Shown: positions 1 to 8,278, counted from the stretch's first letter. The stretch is DNA of 10,000 bases from Sparassis latifolia (GCA_018466975.1 CM031561.1:5655611-5665610), one strand, 5' to 3'. A program made the numbers and translations. Notes: generated from the letters alone by a model not told the origin.

Positions 1-8
1 TGTGGCAT

Positions 9-213
9 CTACAAAATATTTTGTTGGTCTCTACAAAACATTATGGCCCTTATAAGTTTGTGACTGCCTACAAAATCTTGTACCGGACTCTACAAAATGT
101 TGTAATGGTCGCCCACCTACGCTGTGAGTGCCCACAAAAATTTGCAATGGCCTCCACAAGTTTGTAGATGGACGGTCTCAGAGCGCTTACTTGCCTACAA
201 AATATTCTAATGG
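9..213. repeat. Short palindromic repeat cluster, consensus CTACAAAATNTTGTAATGG
   Basis: Seven clear copies of a 16-20 bp imperfect palindrome occur at about 9-27, 31-46, 68-86, 90-108, 131-150, 152-171 and 194-213. A weaker one lies near 51-63. The conserved core is CTACAAAAT followed by TTGTA and usually ATGG; the ACAAAAT and ATTTTGT halves pair with each other. Spacing is irregular (about 20-40 bp), so this is a cluster of related units rather than a strict tandem array. It lies downstream of the rRNA 3' end in what I infer to be intergenic spacer. No coding frame here is convincing. A role in transcript termination or as protein-binding sites is possible but not shown. Confidence 0.7.
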
Positions 214-361
214 TGCCTACTAGGTCAGAACCCCATGGTCGCCTGCACATGTGGAATGAGAGGGCGACCGAGTAGAAGATGCAGTAGAGGATCGGTTTCG
301 AACGACGGCTCATTACGCTCGACGACTACGAGGCACGGCGTAGAAGACTACAAAAGCAGAC

Positions 362-500
362 CCTGCCCTTAACTTGCCTGCCCTAAATGATGCCTGCCCT
401 AAATCAAGCTTGCCCTTAACTGGCCTACCCTAAACTGAGCCTGCCCTAAACTGAGCCTGCCCTTAACTGGCCTGCCCTAAACTAAGCCTGCCCTAAACTA
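362..500. repeat. 16-bp minisatellite CCTGCCCTWAACTNAG, nine units
   Basis: Units start at 362, 377, 393, 409, 424, 440, 456, 471 and 487, giving a period of 15-16 bp. Each contains CCTGCCCT followed by AAACT, TAACT or AAAT, and alternating units carry CCCTAAA or CCCTTAA. The block CCCTAAA resembles the TTTAGGG telomere word on the other strand, but the 16-bp period and the intervening CTGAGC bases rule out a telomere array. An extra copy of the word is seen near 641-655. This is typical of ribosomal spacer minisatellites. Confidence 0.8.
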
Positions 501-1198
501 ACACTCAAGTCCGCTGCCGCCGCGCAGGCGCGCGCCTCACACAACAACGATGAAGTGAGGTTTAAAATTATTCTGATTTAAAATTGTAACTATTTTGTTT
601 AAGAGAAAAAAAACTCGTCGCGCCGAGGCGCGTTACCCTGCCCTGCCCTAAACATGCCCCTTACAAACTCCACTTTCACTCCTCCACCCCTCTACCACTC
701 CACCCCAAACCCTCGAAGAATGTGCCCTCATACTCAGCGCATCTATTACTAGATGCACTTGAAGATGTGGGCACACCTTCAGTCCCTCGTTTGGCAAAAA
801 GGGCGAAAGCGGTGCCCTTCCCACCGGATGAGGAGGTAGAGAATCCGAGGGGGCGATTCAATACCATATTGACGATGCCAGAGGCCTACACACCGACCGC
901 TCGCATCTCCCTCATCAGAAGTACTCGTCTACTTACCCCTCCTCAGCGACCTTTCCGACCCTCTGTAATGGCCCCACCGACCATTACAAACGGCCTTGCT
1001 GAGCCCTGGCTTCATGCTTTCGGCTTTCCTTCTTATGGTAGGAAAGGGCCTCTGTTTGTTCATGTTGTGGCAGGTGCGCATGAGGCGTGAGTATAGGTGT
1101 CCACAAAATCGCGCTTTTGGTGGTTTCCTGCACAATAATTTCAACCTCTTACCAAAAAGCGGTCAACTCCAGTAATTCACTAAATCGCATTTTTTGAA
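501..1198. other. Spacer with no convincing gene; two GC-rich palindromes flank an AT-rich stretch
   Basis: A perfect 10-bp palindrome GGCGCGCGCC lies at 527-536, and a hairpin with 6-bp arms CGCGCC/GGCGCG and a 2-nt loop lies at 619-632. Between them is an AT-rich tract (about 553-612) with two copies of TTTAAAATT and a run of A. From 633 to 1198 I see no recognisable gene. A plus-strand frame at 722-1090 is open for 122 codons, but it begins at GTG, shows no motif, and overlaps an open minus frame, so I do not call it coding. Confidence 0.5.
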
Positions 1199-1305
1199 CC
1201 TGCCCTGAAGTCGAGTTACAAACGATGCTTATATTCTCTTCTATGCCCTTCTGACCCTTTCGCCGATGGACCTGCCCTGAAGTCGCCACAAATGATGCTT
1301 TCATT
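1199..1305. repeat. 72-bp spaced repeat pair starting CCTGCCCTGAAGTCG
   Basis: Two copies begin at 1199 and 1271 with the identical 15-mer CCTGCCCTGAAGTCG. Both continue with a similar segment containing ACAAA, GATGCTT and ATTC about 15-40 bp into the unit. The rest of the first unit (to 1270) is not clearly matched after the second. A third isolated copy of the opening word, CCTGCCCTGAAGTG, occurs at 1837-1850, close to the rRNA 3' end. The opening word is a variant of the 362-500 minisatellite word, so these families are probably related. Confidence 0.6.
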
Positions 1306-1386
1306 CCCTGCCGTGTCATTACAATCGCCCCTTCTGGCTTACAAGGGTCGCCGCGCTCTCCTATCGCCCCTTACGCCCTCCTATCT

Positions 1387-1750
1387 CCATGAGTAATCTC
1401 CTACGGCTTCTAATGAGGTTTCTATCGCCGATCGACGCTTGTACTAATGGCATAAGTAATCGTGCTCCTATTCACTTGTAAGCCATTTCTACTCAGTTGT
1501 ACCCCATTTCTAATGCCATAAGTAATCTCCTTCTGTTCACTCGCACGCCATTTCTAATGCGCTTCTCGTGGCATAAGTAATCGTGGCTTGTATTCACTTG
1601 TAAGCCATTTCTAATGCACCTTTCTAGTGACGTAAGTAATCGCACTTCCATTCGGTTGTACGCCATTTCTAATGCCATAAGTAATCTCGCCCATCGCCTT
1701 GTACACCATTTCTAATGCGCCTTCGCCCTTCTCTAATGCCATAAGCGCCT
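1387..1750. repeat. Degenerate 45-66 bp tandem repeat around CATAAGTAAT ... CCATTTCTAATG
   Basis: The word CATAAGTAAT (or CGTAAGTAAT) recurs at 1451, 1517, 1572, 1631 and 1676. A decayed copy lies at about 1739, and an early variant (ATGAGTAATCTCC) near 1389. Between copies lies a second conserved block, CTTGTAAGCCATTTCTAATG or TTGTACGCCATTTCTAATG. Unit lengths of 66, 55, 59, 45 and about 64 bp show that internal segments have been gained and lost. Repetitive minus-strand open frames in this stretch follow from the repeat and are not taken as genes. The position just beyond the rRNA 3' end fits ribosomal spacer. Confidence 0.75.
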
Positions 1751-1887
1751 TTCCATTACGCCGCTTGTATTCGCCGTAAGCCATCCTCAGATCCCCTTTC
1801 CTCTCGTGGCGCCACCAGCACCAAGTCCAACTGGAGCCTGCCCTGAAGTGAGGGCACGATAAGGAAAGAGAAGCGCCGACCGGGTCG

Positions 1888-2278
1888 AACAAATCTATAG
1901 AACGAGGGCTTAACCTCAGCGGATCGTGAGCAACAAGGCTACTCTACCGCTTACAGTACCCCGCTCCCATTCAAGTCGCCTGCAAAGGATTCACCCTCGC
2001 GCATATGATGATTACAATCCGCAGACAAGACGCCCGGCATTTCCGCCTGGCGCCCAGCCCGCCTGGTTCGGTTCACGAGCAAAAGCTCTATTTCTACGCC
2101 CTTATACGCGGGACCAACATCGCTGCTTCTAGCACGGATTCTGACTTAGAGGCGCTCAGCCATAATCCAGCAGATGATAGCTCGCGCCACTGCCCGATCG
2201 GACAGACGCAAATACCAAATATCTGAATGAACGGTTCCTCTCGCACTAAGTTCAATTACTGTCGCGACGACCCTCCAT

Positions 2279-2327
<49 letters not shown>

Positions 2328-2375
2328 CTCCCTATTAGTGGGTGAACAATCCAACGCTACCGAATTCTGCTTCGT

Positions 2376-2410
<35 letters not shown>

Positions 2411-2433
2411 AACGCCGCTTATGAACGCTGGCT

Positions 2434-2468
<35 letters not shown>

Positions 2469-2828
2469 GCACCTCTAGCCTCAAATTCCGAGGGACTAAA
2501 GGATCGATAGGCCACGCTTTCACGGTTCGATTCACACTGAAAATCAAAATCAAGGGACTTTTACCCTTTGTTCCACTCGAGATTTCTGTTCTCGATGAGT
2601 CCCCTTAGGACACCTGCGTTATCTTTTAACAGATGTGCCGCCCCAGCCAAACTCCCCACCTGACAATGTCTTCAACCCGGATCGCCCTTGAAGGACCTTC
2701 GCACTAAAAGGTGGGACTTTCGCCCAGCCCGCCTCATCGAATAAGTAAAAAGACGATAAAGGTAGTGGTATTTCAACGGCGCCAAGCTCCCACTTATTCT
2801 ACGCCTCTATGTCTTTTCACAATGTCAA

Positions 2829-2861
<33 letters not shown>

Positions 2862-2871
2862 GCTGATTCCG

Positions 2872-2921
<50 letters not shown>

Positions 2922-3022
2922 TGGGAATCTCGTTAATCCATTTTTTTGCGGGACCACTAATTAGAAGGCGAGGCATTTGGGTACCTAAGGGAGTCATAGA
3001 TACTCCCGTCGTTACCCGCGCG
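1888..3022 (-). rRNA. Large-subunit (28S/25S) rRNA, 3' third only, probably degenerate copy
   Basis: Reading the minus strand, the sequence matches conserved blocks of nuclear LSU rRNA in the right order. They run from the GCGCGGGTAA region near 3022, through the R2-target region (about 2972-3000), the peptidyl-transferase and sarcin-ricin neighbourhoods, to the 3' end at about 1888 (AAGCCCTCGTTCTATAGATT). The length of about 1135 nt matches the corresponding part of yeast 25S rRNA with no intron. Many conserved blocks lack one base in a short run, for example near 2357, 2373, 2405, 2425, 2556, 2570 and 2862. The R2-site region also carries substitutions at sites invariant in nearly all eukaryotes. 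The 5' two thirds of the gene are absent; homology ends at the retrotransposon junction. Identification as LSU rRNA is firm. Whether this copy is a true pseudogene or a poorly sequenced functional copy is open. Confidence 0.95.
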
Positions 3023-3354
3023 CCCACTCTACTAATTCCGCGGGCAAATTTGACTGACCATCAGTAGAGTCATTAAGCCTCCTGGGCCCATGCTCCACCT
3101 AAGCGCTGCAAATCAGTGATTAGACGACCGGTCTAACCCATAGCTCCAGGTTTCCCAAAGGATCGGATCTGCTAAGCAGTCTTCACTTCGGCCTGGTAAA
3201 CCCGTGTGGTGGTGGGAACTCCTGGGCGGTTAGTCCAAGAGGATATCCCTGCCATATCTTTCGACATTTGGCTTCATCACGCCTTACAGACGTAGCGGAA
3301 ACAAACAGCAAGCGAGCGGGTGCATCTCATTTTAGAGTGCGACTCCGGTCTACA
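3023..3354 (-). other. LINE 3' untranslated region with hairpins
   Basis: This 332-nt stretch lies between the last ORF2 stop and the rRNA junction, with no open frame that extends the protein. It contains a hairpin with perfect 6-bp arms TTAGAC/GTCTAA and a 5-nt loop (3120-3136), and a short CTGCT-A-AGCAG hairpin near 3168-3178. Folded 3' UTRs are recognised by the element's own reverse transcriptase in several LINE families, so such a role is plausible here. There is no poly(A) tract or short tandem tail at the junction. That is usual for R2-like site-specific elements and less usual for dispersed LINEs. Confidence 0.55.
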
Positions 3355-4010
3355 CTATTTGAAGTCTCCCCTTAGGGAGAGAGGAAAGCCGAGACGTTCG
3401 ACCATACAGTCTGAGGTGTCAACTCCCAAGGAGTCCCCTTTGACTATACAGGAAGCAAACTCGTCTTGAACAGAGTAGTAAGGGTCCCTTCCGGGAACAA
3501 ACTTCCTACCCAAATTGGCGCTACCTCTGCGAGGAATTCTGCAATGAATGTATACCCAAATGAATCCAATCTTCTGGGAGTTCGCCCAATTGACCGAACC
3601 CCTATGATAATCCACGCCGAAATTGTTAATATGTACTCCACCGACAATATAGATTCCAATAGCACGTGTGAGACTAATATCGTCCTCATACTGTACTCTG
3701 TCCTGAAAGAAATCGTCCTCATCATCGGGCCGGACATAAGGGGCCAGCTGTAGCTGGTCCTTAAGCAGCTCAATAGATTTCTTCAGATACTTTGCTCGAG
3801 CCTTACCCACTTCAATGTGATCACAGGACATCACTAGGTGTTCCCACTCCCATCCATGTATCACCTTGTCTCCGCACAGGGGACAGTGATCACGTTCAAA
3901 GGGGGGGGCACCAGTCCTGCTAAGGACCTGCCAACGGTCATTGACTCTGGGGAAGGATCTTGTCCTTACCCGAATTAGCCAGTTGACACCTTTGTTAAGG
4001 TCGGGCGGTT
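3355..4010 (-). other. ORF2 C-terminal CCHC zinc finger and extension
   Basis: One frame runs from about 4010 to the stop at 3355. It contains VNWLIRVRTRSFPRVNDRW, then a C-X2-C-X11-H-X4-C finger. The cysteine codons are at 3883-3885, 3874-3876 and 3823-3825, and the histidine codon at 3838-3840. A single CCHC finger after the RT is common in R1, I, Tad and Tx1-like LINEs and is thought to bind nucleic acid. About 150 further residues follow it, including an acidic DDEDDFFQD patch and a glycine-rich VGGVHINNFGVDYHRG segment. I do not recognise this tail. It lacks an RNase H pattern of spaced acidic residues. Confidence 0.8.
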
Positions 4011-4899
4011 GAGCGCATTTCGCAAATAACCTCTGGTGGCACCGATGCCAAACTTATCATAGAACTGCCAGGCTGGAGAGCGTTGAGCAGTCATATTTCG
4101 TTCTAGCATACAGTCTTTCATATCAGAGATATGTTGCCACTCATCAGGGGTCTTTGTGCGAATTCCCATGAGCATAGTCTGCTGTAGTTGTCTCTCTAGA
4201 GAGGAGTCATAGCGCGTGGGTCTATAACCGCTACAGTTCGGTCACTCCGGCAGGTTCATCTTCCACTTCAAATCCACGGTTATCGACTTCATTGCGAGTG
4301 TTACGCAATTGATCCAACGCTTCATTTCTGTAGTCGCTACACCTGGTATGTAGCTCATAGGCACGCCCTCGCAACCCATGGGCGTAAGGGCTCACCATCA
4401 TGTTTGGTGAGACCTCGCAAGAGTTCCTTTTCATACTTCTGGTTAGTTGTAATCCAGGTTTTCTTTGCGCACGGTAAGGATGCTGGGACAGTTCTTTAGC
4501 CAAGTCTTTATTCCATCCGAGTATTGTAGCTTAGCGGACAAGCGGGCTCGGAGGGCATTTTGTTCTTCTGCGATGCTAGGGAGACCAAGTTCGTAGCCTA
4601 ACGAGTAGCAGTCATACTGTCTCGATTTGCTAGAGCTTCCCATAGCAAGCTTTAGAGCTTTGTTAACGATCCTTTGGATGGGTACAGCATGGGCCAGTTT
4701 GTAACCTACCCATTCTGAGCCGTACAGCATCTTAGACATCAGGATGGTCCTGATGACGGTCGCCTTAATGGACATAGGCCATTTAGGGTCACGCAGGAGG
4801 GGGCGTATAACATTGAGTACTTTTTCTCCCTTTGCCGCTTGAAGCTTAACAAAGGCGAGTTCATTTCCATCCTTTCCTCTGCTATCACCTACACTCTTT

Positions 4900-5720
4900 T
4901 GCATGGTGATGCCCAGATATTTGTACTCATCAACTATTGGAAGGGGTCCCTCTGGAGTGTCATAAACATTCTGTCGGTATGCTCGCCTAGTTCTTCGTCA
5001 CCAGTGATCAGCATTACACCACATTTAGCGAGTCCCATCTCCATTCCCCATTTAACTCCCCATTCTCGAACATTGTTGCAGAAGCGTTGTGCTTTCTCGT
5101 CAGTTTCTTCGAGTCCTACTACGTCATCAGCATATTTACCTCCAGGGCACTTGTTAGCGACGGACAGTCCAGGGACTGTAATACCACCGCAGGTGGTTTC
5201 TCTCAGGAGGTTATTAACGAAGATAATGAATAGGATGGGGGAAAGAGGACAGCCTTGTCGAGTCCCTCGGGCCATTCCAAAGGTACGCGTTCGGTGTCCT
5301 CCAGCAGAAACATGGATTCGTGAGGTTCTATACATTGCTTTTATCAACGTCAAGAATTGTCCACGACTCCCATGTGGTCAAGGATTTTGTACAATGCTTC
5401 ATGGTGCACTCTGTCGAATGCCTTCTTGAAGTCAATGAAGATCGATAGGTGGATTTACCCACTATGTGTCGTCTCCTTACCATTTCCGCTACCGCTATAT
5501 ATTGGGCCACGGCCTCTTCACCCGCCCGGAAGCCAGCTTGTTCTCTTACAAACAATTTTGCCTTCTCCAATCCGGTAGAGAGTCTATTTGCCATGACGCC
5601 CAGTAGGACTTTGAATCCTACAGAGATCAAGCTGATACCACGATAGTTGGCCATCAGTTCAGGATCTCCAGATTTGTATAGGCTGCAGACTTCAGCCTCT
5701 TTCCATTCTTCTGGAACAAC
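4900..5720 (-). other. Reverse transcriptase core of ORF2
   Basis: Conserved RT blocks run in order. VCSLYKSGDP is followed by NYRGISLIS at about 5622-5645, then REQAGFRAGEEAVAQ near 5500-5550. FIDFKKAFDRV follows at about 5410-5442, with the first catalytic Asp. RQGCPLSP sits at about 5237-5260, KYADDVV with the catalytic Asp pair at 5123-5134, and YKYLGI at 4908-4925. Frameshifts near 5440, 5357 and 4970 put the blocks in different frames, but every catalytic Asp is kept. The thumb region continues to about 4450 and contains the LYGSEWVG motif. The complete motif set makes the RT assignment secure; clade assignment is not possible by eye. Confidence 0.93.
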
Positions 5721-6659
5721 ACCCTGAGCCCAGATGGACTTCAGGATGGGGAGGAATGCTTTTCCCATTTTTGTATAGGGAACTTCAGGGAGTTCCATCT
5801 CTCCTAAAGCGAAGTTAATAAGCTCCGGTCTTCTCATTCCAGGGCTGTCCATAAGGACTTTTTGCATGCATTCCTCCTTTAACATTTCTTTTAGAACATT
5901 AACATGGGTTTCATCATCACCAGTGCTCGTGTTGCGCTCCATGTTACGAATGGAGAGCAAGACTTGTTTCCAGGTTAATGGTTCATTTAATCCTTGGAGT
6001 TCTGGTTGACGATCCCCTCCCACTTCCACATCGGCCCAGTGGTCTTCATCTTGTGATGGACCTGGGTCAGCATTTGCAAGAGCATCATAGTGATCTGCAA
6101 TAGCTTCCAATATGGCTTCGGGGGTAACACAAAGCTCTCCTTTGGCATTGCGCACTAAGGGAAGGGCAGACGCATTACGATCATGTTCAATGGAGCTCAT
6201 GAGACGGGTCCACACTTTTTTGAGGTCGCCCGCCCGAAGGTCAGTAAGGGTGTGTTTCACCGCTTTACGCTCCTCTGTAGTAGCCCATTTTTTATGTGCC
6301 ATCTCAAAGGTCTTGGTCGCTTTAAGATAGCTCTCACGTACTTCTGCAGTAACCTTGCCTTCAGTGGCCATTTTGGCCAGTTTTTTAGCAAGGGCATTCC
6401 TACGTTTGTACATGGAAGCAAGCTTTCTGGGGAAGCGGGGTTTATGAGATCCCAAAGCCCTCTTTACTTCCAACTTCTTGCAAACTTTGTCCATGGTGGA
6501 TATGAAGGCGTTGGTTCTAGTGTTGAGTTCCTCCTCATCAGAGGCCTCTTCAACGCTCAGGGCGCTCCATTTGTTGTGGTTTACTATAGAGCGTCCTTTC
6601 CCCTTTATTGCATCAGTGTCAAATCTCATCCGGTTTATTTTTGAGGGAGCCTCCAGTGC

Positions 6660-7310
6660 AATTGCACGGAATTCCGCTATGACCGGACGATGGTCACTAT
6701 CGGGGTAGTCTCGATGCACCCTTGGTCTTCTGAGATGTATGCGTCCAGAGGCACTGACTACAATATGGTCTAGTGACTTAGGCGCCCCATTGACAGGGAA
6801 TCGAGAGAGGGGGGATCCACGGGTTTGGAGCACTTGTAGGCCAGTGATAGGAGGATTAATTTCCTGTCCTATCTGGAGTGGCAGACATGTTCCAATCTCC
6901 AAGTATTATTATAGGGCTCCCGCGCAGCGCCAGTACACGCTTGTTGATGGCAAGTATTTCACGTATCCGCTTTCTGCGCTCTCTCACAAAGTTACCTCCA
7001 GAAGGTAGGTAGATTGCAATAACGTGTACGGGTACAGAATTTCTTGTCAGCCCACTGATTTTTACATGGATGTAATGCCCTTCTTTTGTTCGACGAGATA
7101 TGAGGATAGGCTTTGGTGCACTAGCACCGCTTGGCCTCTAAAGCCCGTAGTCCAATTTTGAGCATAGGTGGTGTAACCGGGCACCCTAAGCTGATACGCT
7201 CTATCGGTGACCAGAGTTTCCTGAATGGCACAGACTTTAATTTTTTCCTTACATAATAGCTGCTCCAGCTCTACGGCCTTTGACTTGAAGCCATTGAGGT
7301 TCAGGGTCAT
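6660..7310 (-). other. APE-type endonuclease domain of ORF2
   Basis: Motifs appear in the expected order. LNLNGFKSK (start of domain) is followed by AIQET, which carries the metal-binding Glu, about 20 residues later. Then comes RGQAVLVHQ, then HVIAIYLPSGG, then ILGDWNM at 6889-6900, where GDWN replaces the common GDFN. The domain ends with LDHIVVS and SDHRPV near 6681-6698, the catalytic Asp-His motif. Two frameshifts fall inside it, near 7080 and 6870. All recognisable catalytic residues are present, so the domain is broken by frame rather than by loss of active-site residues. APE endonucleases of this type choose the insertion site; in R1- and Tx1-clade elements they can be specific for one repeated gene. 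Confidence 0.88.
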
Positions 7311-7831
7311 AATACGAGCGGACGCGAGTTAACAGCAGGAGAGGTCTGTTTTTTCCCATTCGAATTGACCTTACGGTCTCGCCAGCTCCTCCAAAGGTCA
7401 ATACGCCACAGACTGACCGCCTTGAACGCCATTTGACGCCGGGTCCAAGTCGCCTTGGTGGCTTTAACAAACTTTGTGTGCGCTCGGTCATAGAACTTAT
7501 AGTCCTTTTTAATCCCGAGCCGACTCTCCTTTTTGACCATCATTTCAATGTGCCAAGCGGAGTGCTTTGAGCTGATTTTTTTGAGGGAGATAATTCCTTG
7601 TACATCTCAGGTTCAGTATCGCTTTAATTCTGCTCAGATAGCGGGTATGCTCATGCATCCCGTGTTGTATAGGACGGCTTATCATTATCCTCGAGCTGTG
7701 CACGACGCTGGGTGCTCTTTATCAAATTTAACGTGGGGCTTGGTTTCTGCAGCGCCACTGTGGAGACCAGCTCCACGCCTCTGTGAGCCGGAGGCGGCGT
7801 CAGAACCTGAGTTAATTTTATGAATAGCCAT
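7307..7831 (-). pseudogene. Probable LINE ORF1 remnant
   Basis: Upstream of ORF2 about 525 nt of minus-strand sequence is open in overlapping pieces. A candidate start ATG at 7829-7831 opens MAIHKINSGSDAASG, a Ser/Gly/Arg-rich start. After a probable frame change near 7685 a middle piece reads RYLSRIKAILNLRCTRNYLP. A last piece from about 7600 is basic and tryptophan-containing (KATWTRRQMAFKA) and stops at 7307. No zinc knuckle, coiled coil or esterase motif is visible, so the assignment rests on position, charge and the exact join to ORF2. ORF1 proteins usually package the element RNA. The stop TGA overlaps the ORF2 ATG in the sequence ATGA. The piece boundaries are uncertain. Confidence 0.45.
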
Positions 7832-8278
7832 GATTGTTATAATTCGATAGAGTGCTAGGATCCGCCGAACGCCCACAGGGCTGGAGTGCATACGACCAGG
7901 TTAATCGTCACACAGCGCCCCTGCTTCCACTCAACTTCACCACCACAACCACCCGCACTTCCATTATTGACAAACACCCTTAATCGAGCCCCGTAGGGAG
8001 GTCGCGAGAGCAGTCATCCAGTCCAGCTGGGTGGAGTCGCGCCTGTTACCGTCCGAGTTGTAAGTCTCAGATAAGTGTCCAAGCAGCCAACATGCTTTCG
8101 CATGGAATCGCGCATGTACCGTGACACAAGACCAAACCGAATAAAATACCAGCGCCTTAGCGCAGACACTTGGGAATTTTTTGCTACGGTTTTGGAGAAG
8201 ATTAGGTCTCGGCTGTCTGCATTGCTTTTAGTAACCTTTACTGAAGCCCATCAGGAGGGGCCTTTATATACCCTTTGT
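7832..8278. other. Presumed LINE 5' leader and flank; no gene recognised
   Basis: There is no long open frame with recognisable similarity on either strand, and no LSU rRNA sequence of the kind expected 5' of the 28S insertion point. On the minus strand a pyrimidine-poor stretch rich in GGTGG/GGTTG lies near 7925-7960. The boundary between element and host DNA could not be found: no target-site duplication of the rRNA junction sequence (GCGCGGGTAA) is seen here. Confidence 0.4.

Larger units (their letters stand above)
3355..7310 (-). pseudogene. LINE ORF2 polyprotein (APE endonuclease-RT-zinc finger), frameshifted
   Basis: About 3.95 kb of minus-strand coding sequence, equal to roughly 1,310 codons, a usual length for ORF2. 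The likely start is the ATG at 7308-7310, which opens directly into the endonuclease motif TLNLNGFKSK. The frame changes near 7080, 6870, 5440, 5357, 4970, 4450, 4240 and 4005, yet protein homology continues across every break. At 7080, 5440, 5357 and 4005 one extra base in a GG, CC or CCC run would restore the frame. Between the APE and RT domains is a lysine-rich linker (about 5900-6600). The product would nick target DNA and copy the element's RNA at the nick. As written in this sequence it cannot make a full protein. Either the copy is decaying or the assembly has uncorrected indels. Confidence 0.85.
3023..8060 (-). mobile_element. Non-LTR retrotransposon (LINE) of the APE/RT type, joined to 28S rDNA
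   Basis: A minus-strand element of about 5 kb with the order ORF1, APE endonuclease, reverse transcriptase, CCHC zinc finger, 3' UTR. That is the architecture of two-ORF LINEs that move by target-primed reverse transcription. Its 3' end abuts LSU rRNA in the same transcriptional direction, as in rDNA-specific LINEs. No long terminal repeats, integrase or RNase H were seen. The right-hand limit is a guess: protein-like sequence ends near 7831, and the change to the 8279-9085 repeat gives an outer bound. The QAGFR-x-GEE-type RT segment and the YGSEW-type thumb motif recall LINEs of early-diverging fungi and other microbial eukaryotes. I cannot assign a clade without a tree. Confidence 0.85.

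Noticed and set aside
362..500. Interstitial telomere array (CCCTAAA words)
   Set aside because: The period is 15-16 bp, not 7, and half of the units read CCCTTAA; a minisatellite is the better description.
722..1090. 122-codon plus-strand ORF as a gene
   Set aside because: It begins at GTG, has no recognisable motif, overlaps an open minus frame, and lies in spacer-like DNA.
1..1885. 5S rRNA gene in the presumed intergenic spacer
   Set aside because: Many fungi have one there, but I found no 5S-like internal control region on either strand.
1926..2608. Plus-strand ORFs inside the LSU region
   Set aside because: This is antisense to conserved rRNA; the apparent peptides are by-products.
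3023..3354. Group I intron in the LSU gene
   Set aside because: LSU group I introns occur close to this site, and an AAGATAT-like word is present. However, I cannot find the P, Q, R and S elements in order, and no 5' exon follows on the other side.
3466..3753. Plus-strand ORF of 95 codons opposite the ORF2 tail
   Set aside because: It is a shadow of the minus-strand LINE frame, which shows the zinc finger and continues the RT protein.
6112..6708. Plus-strand ORFs opposite the APE-RT linker
   Set aside because: The minus frame carries clear APE and RT motifs; the plus frames carry none.
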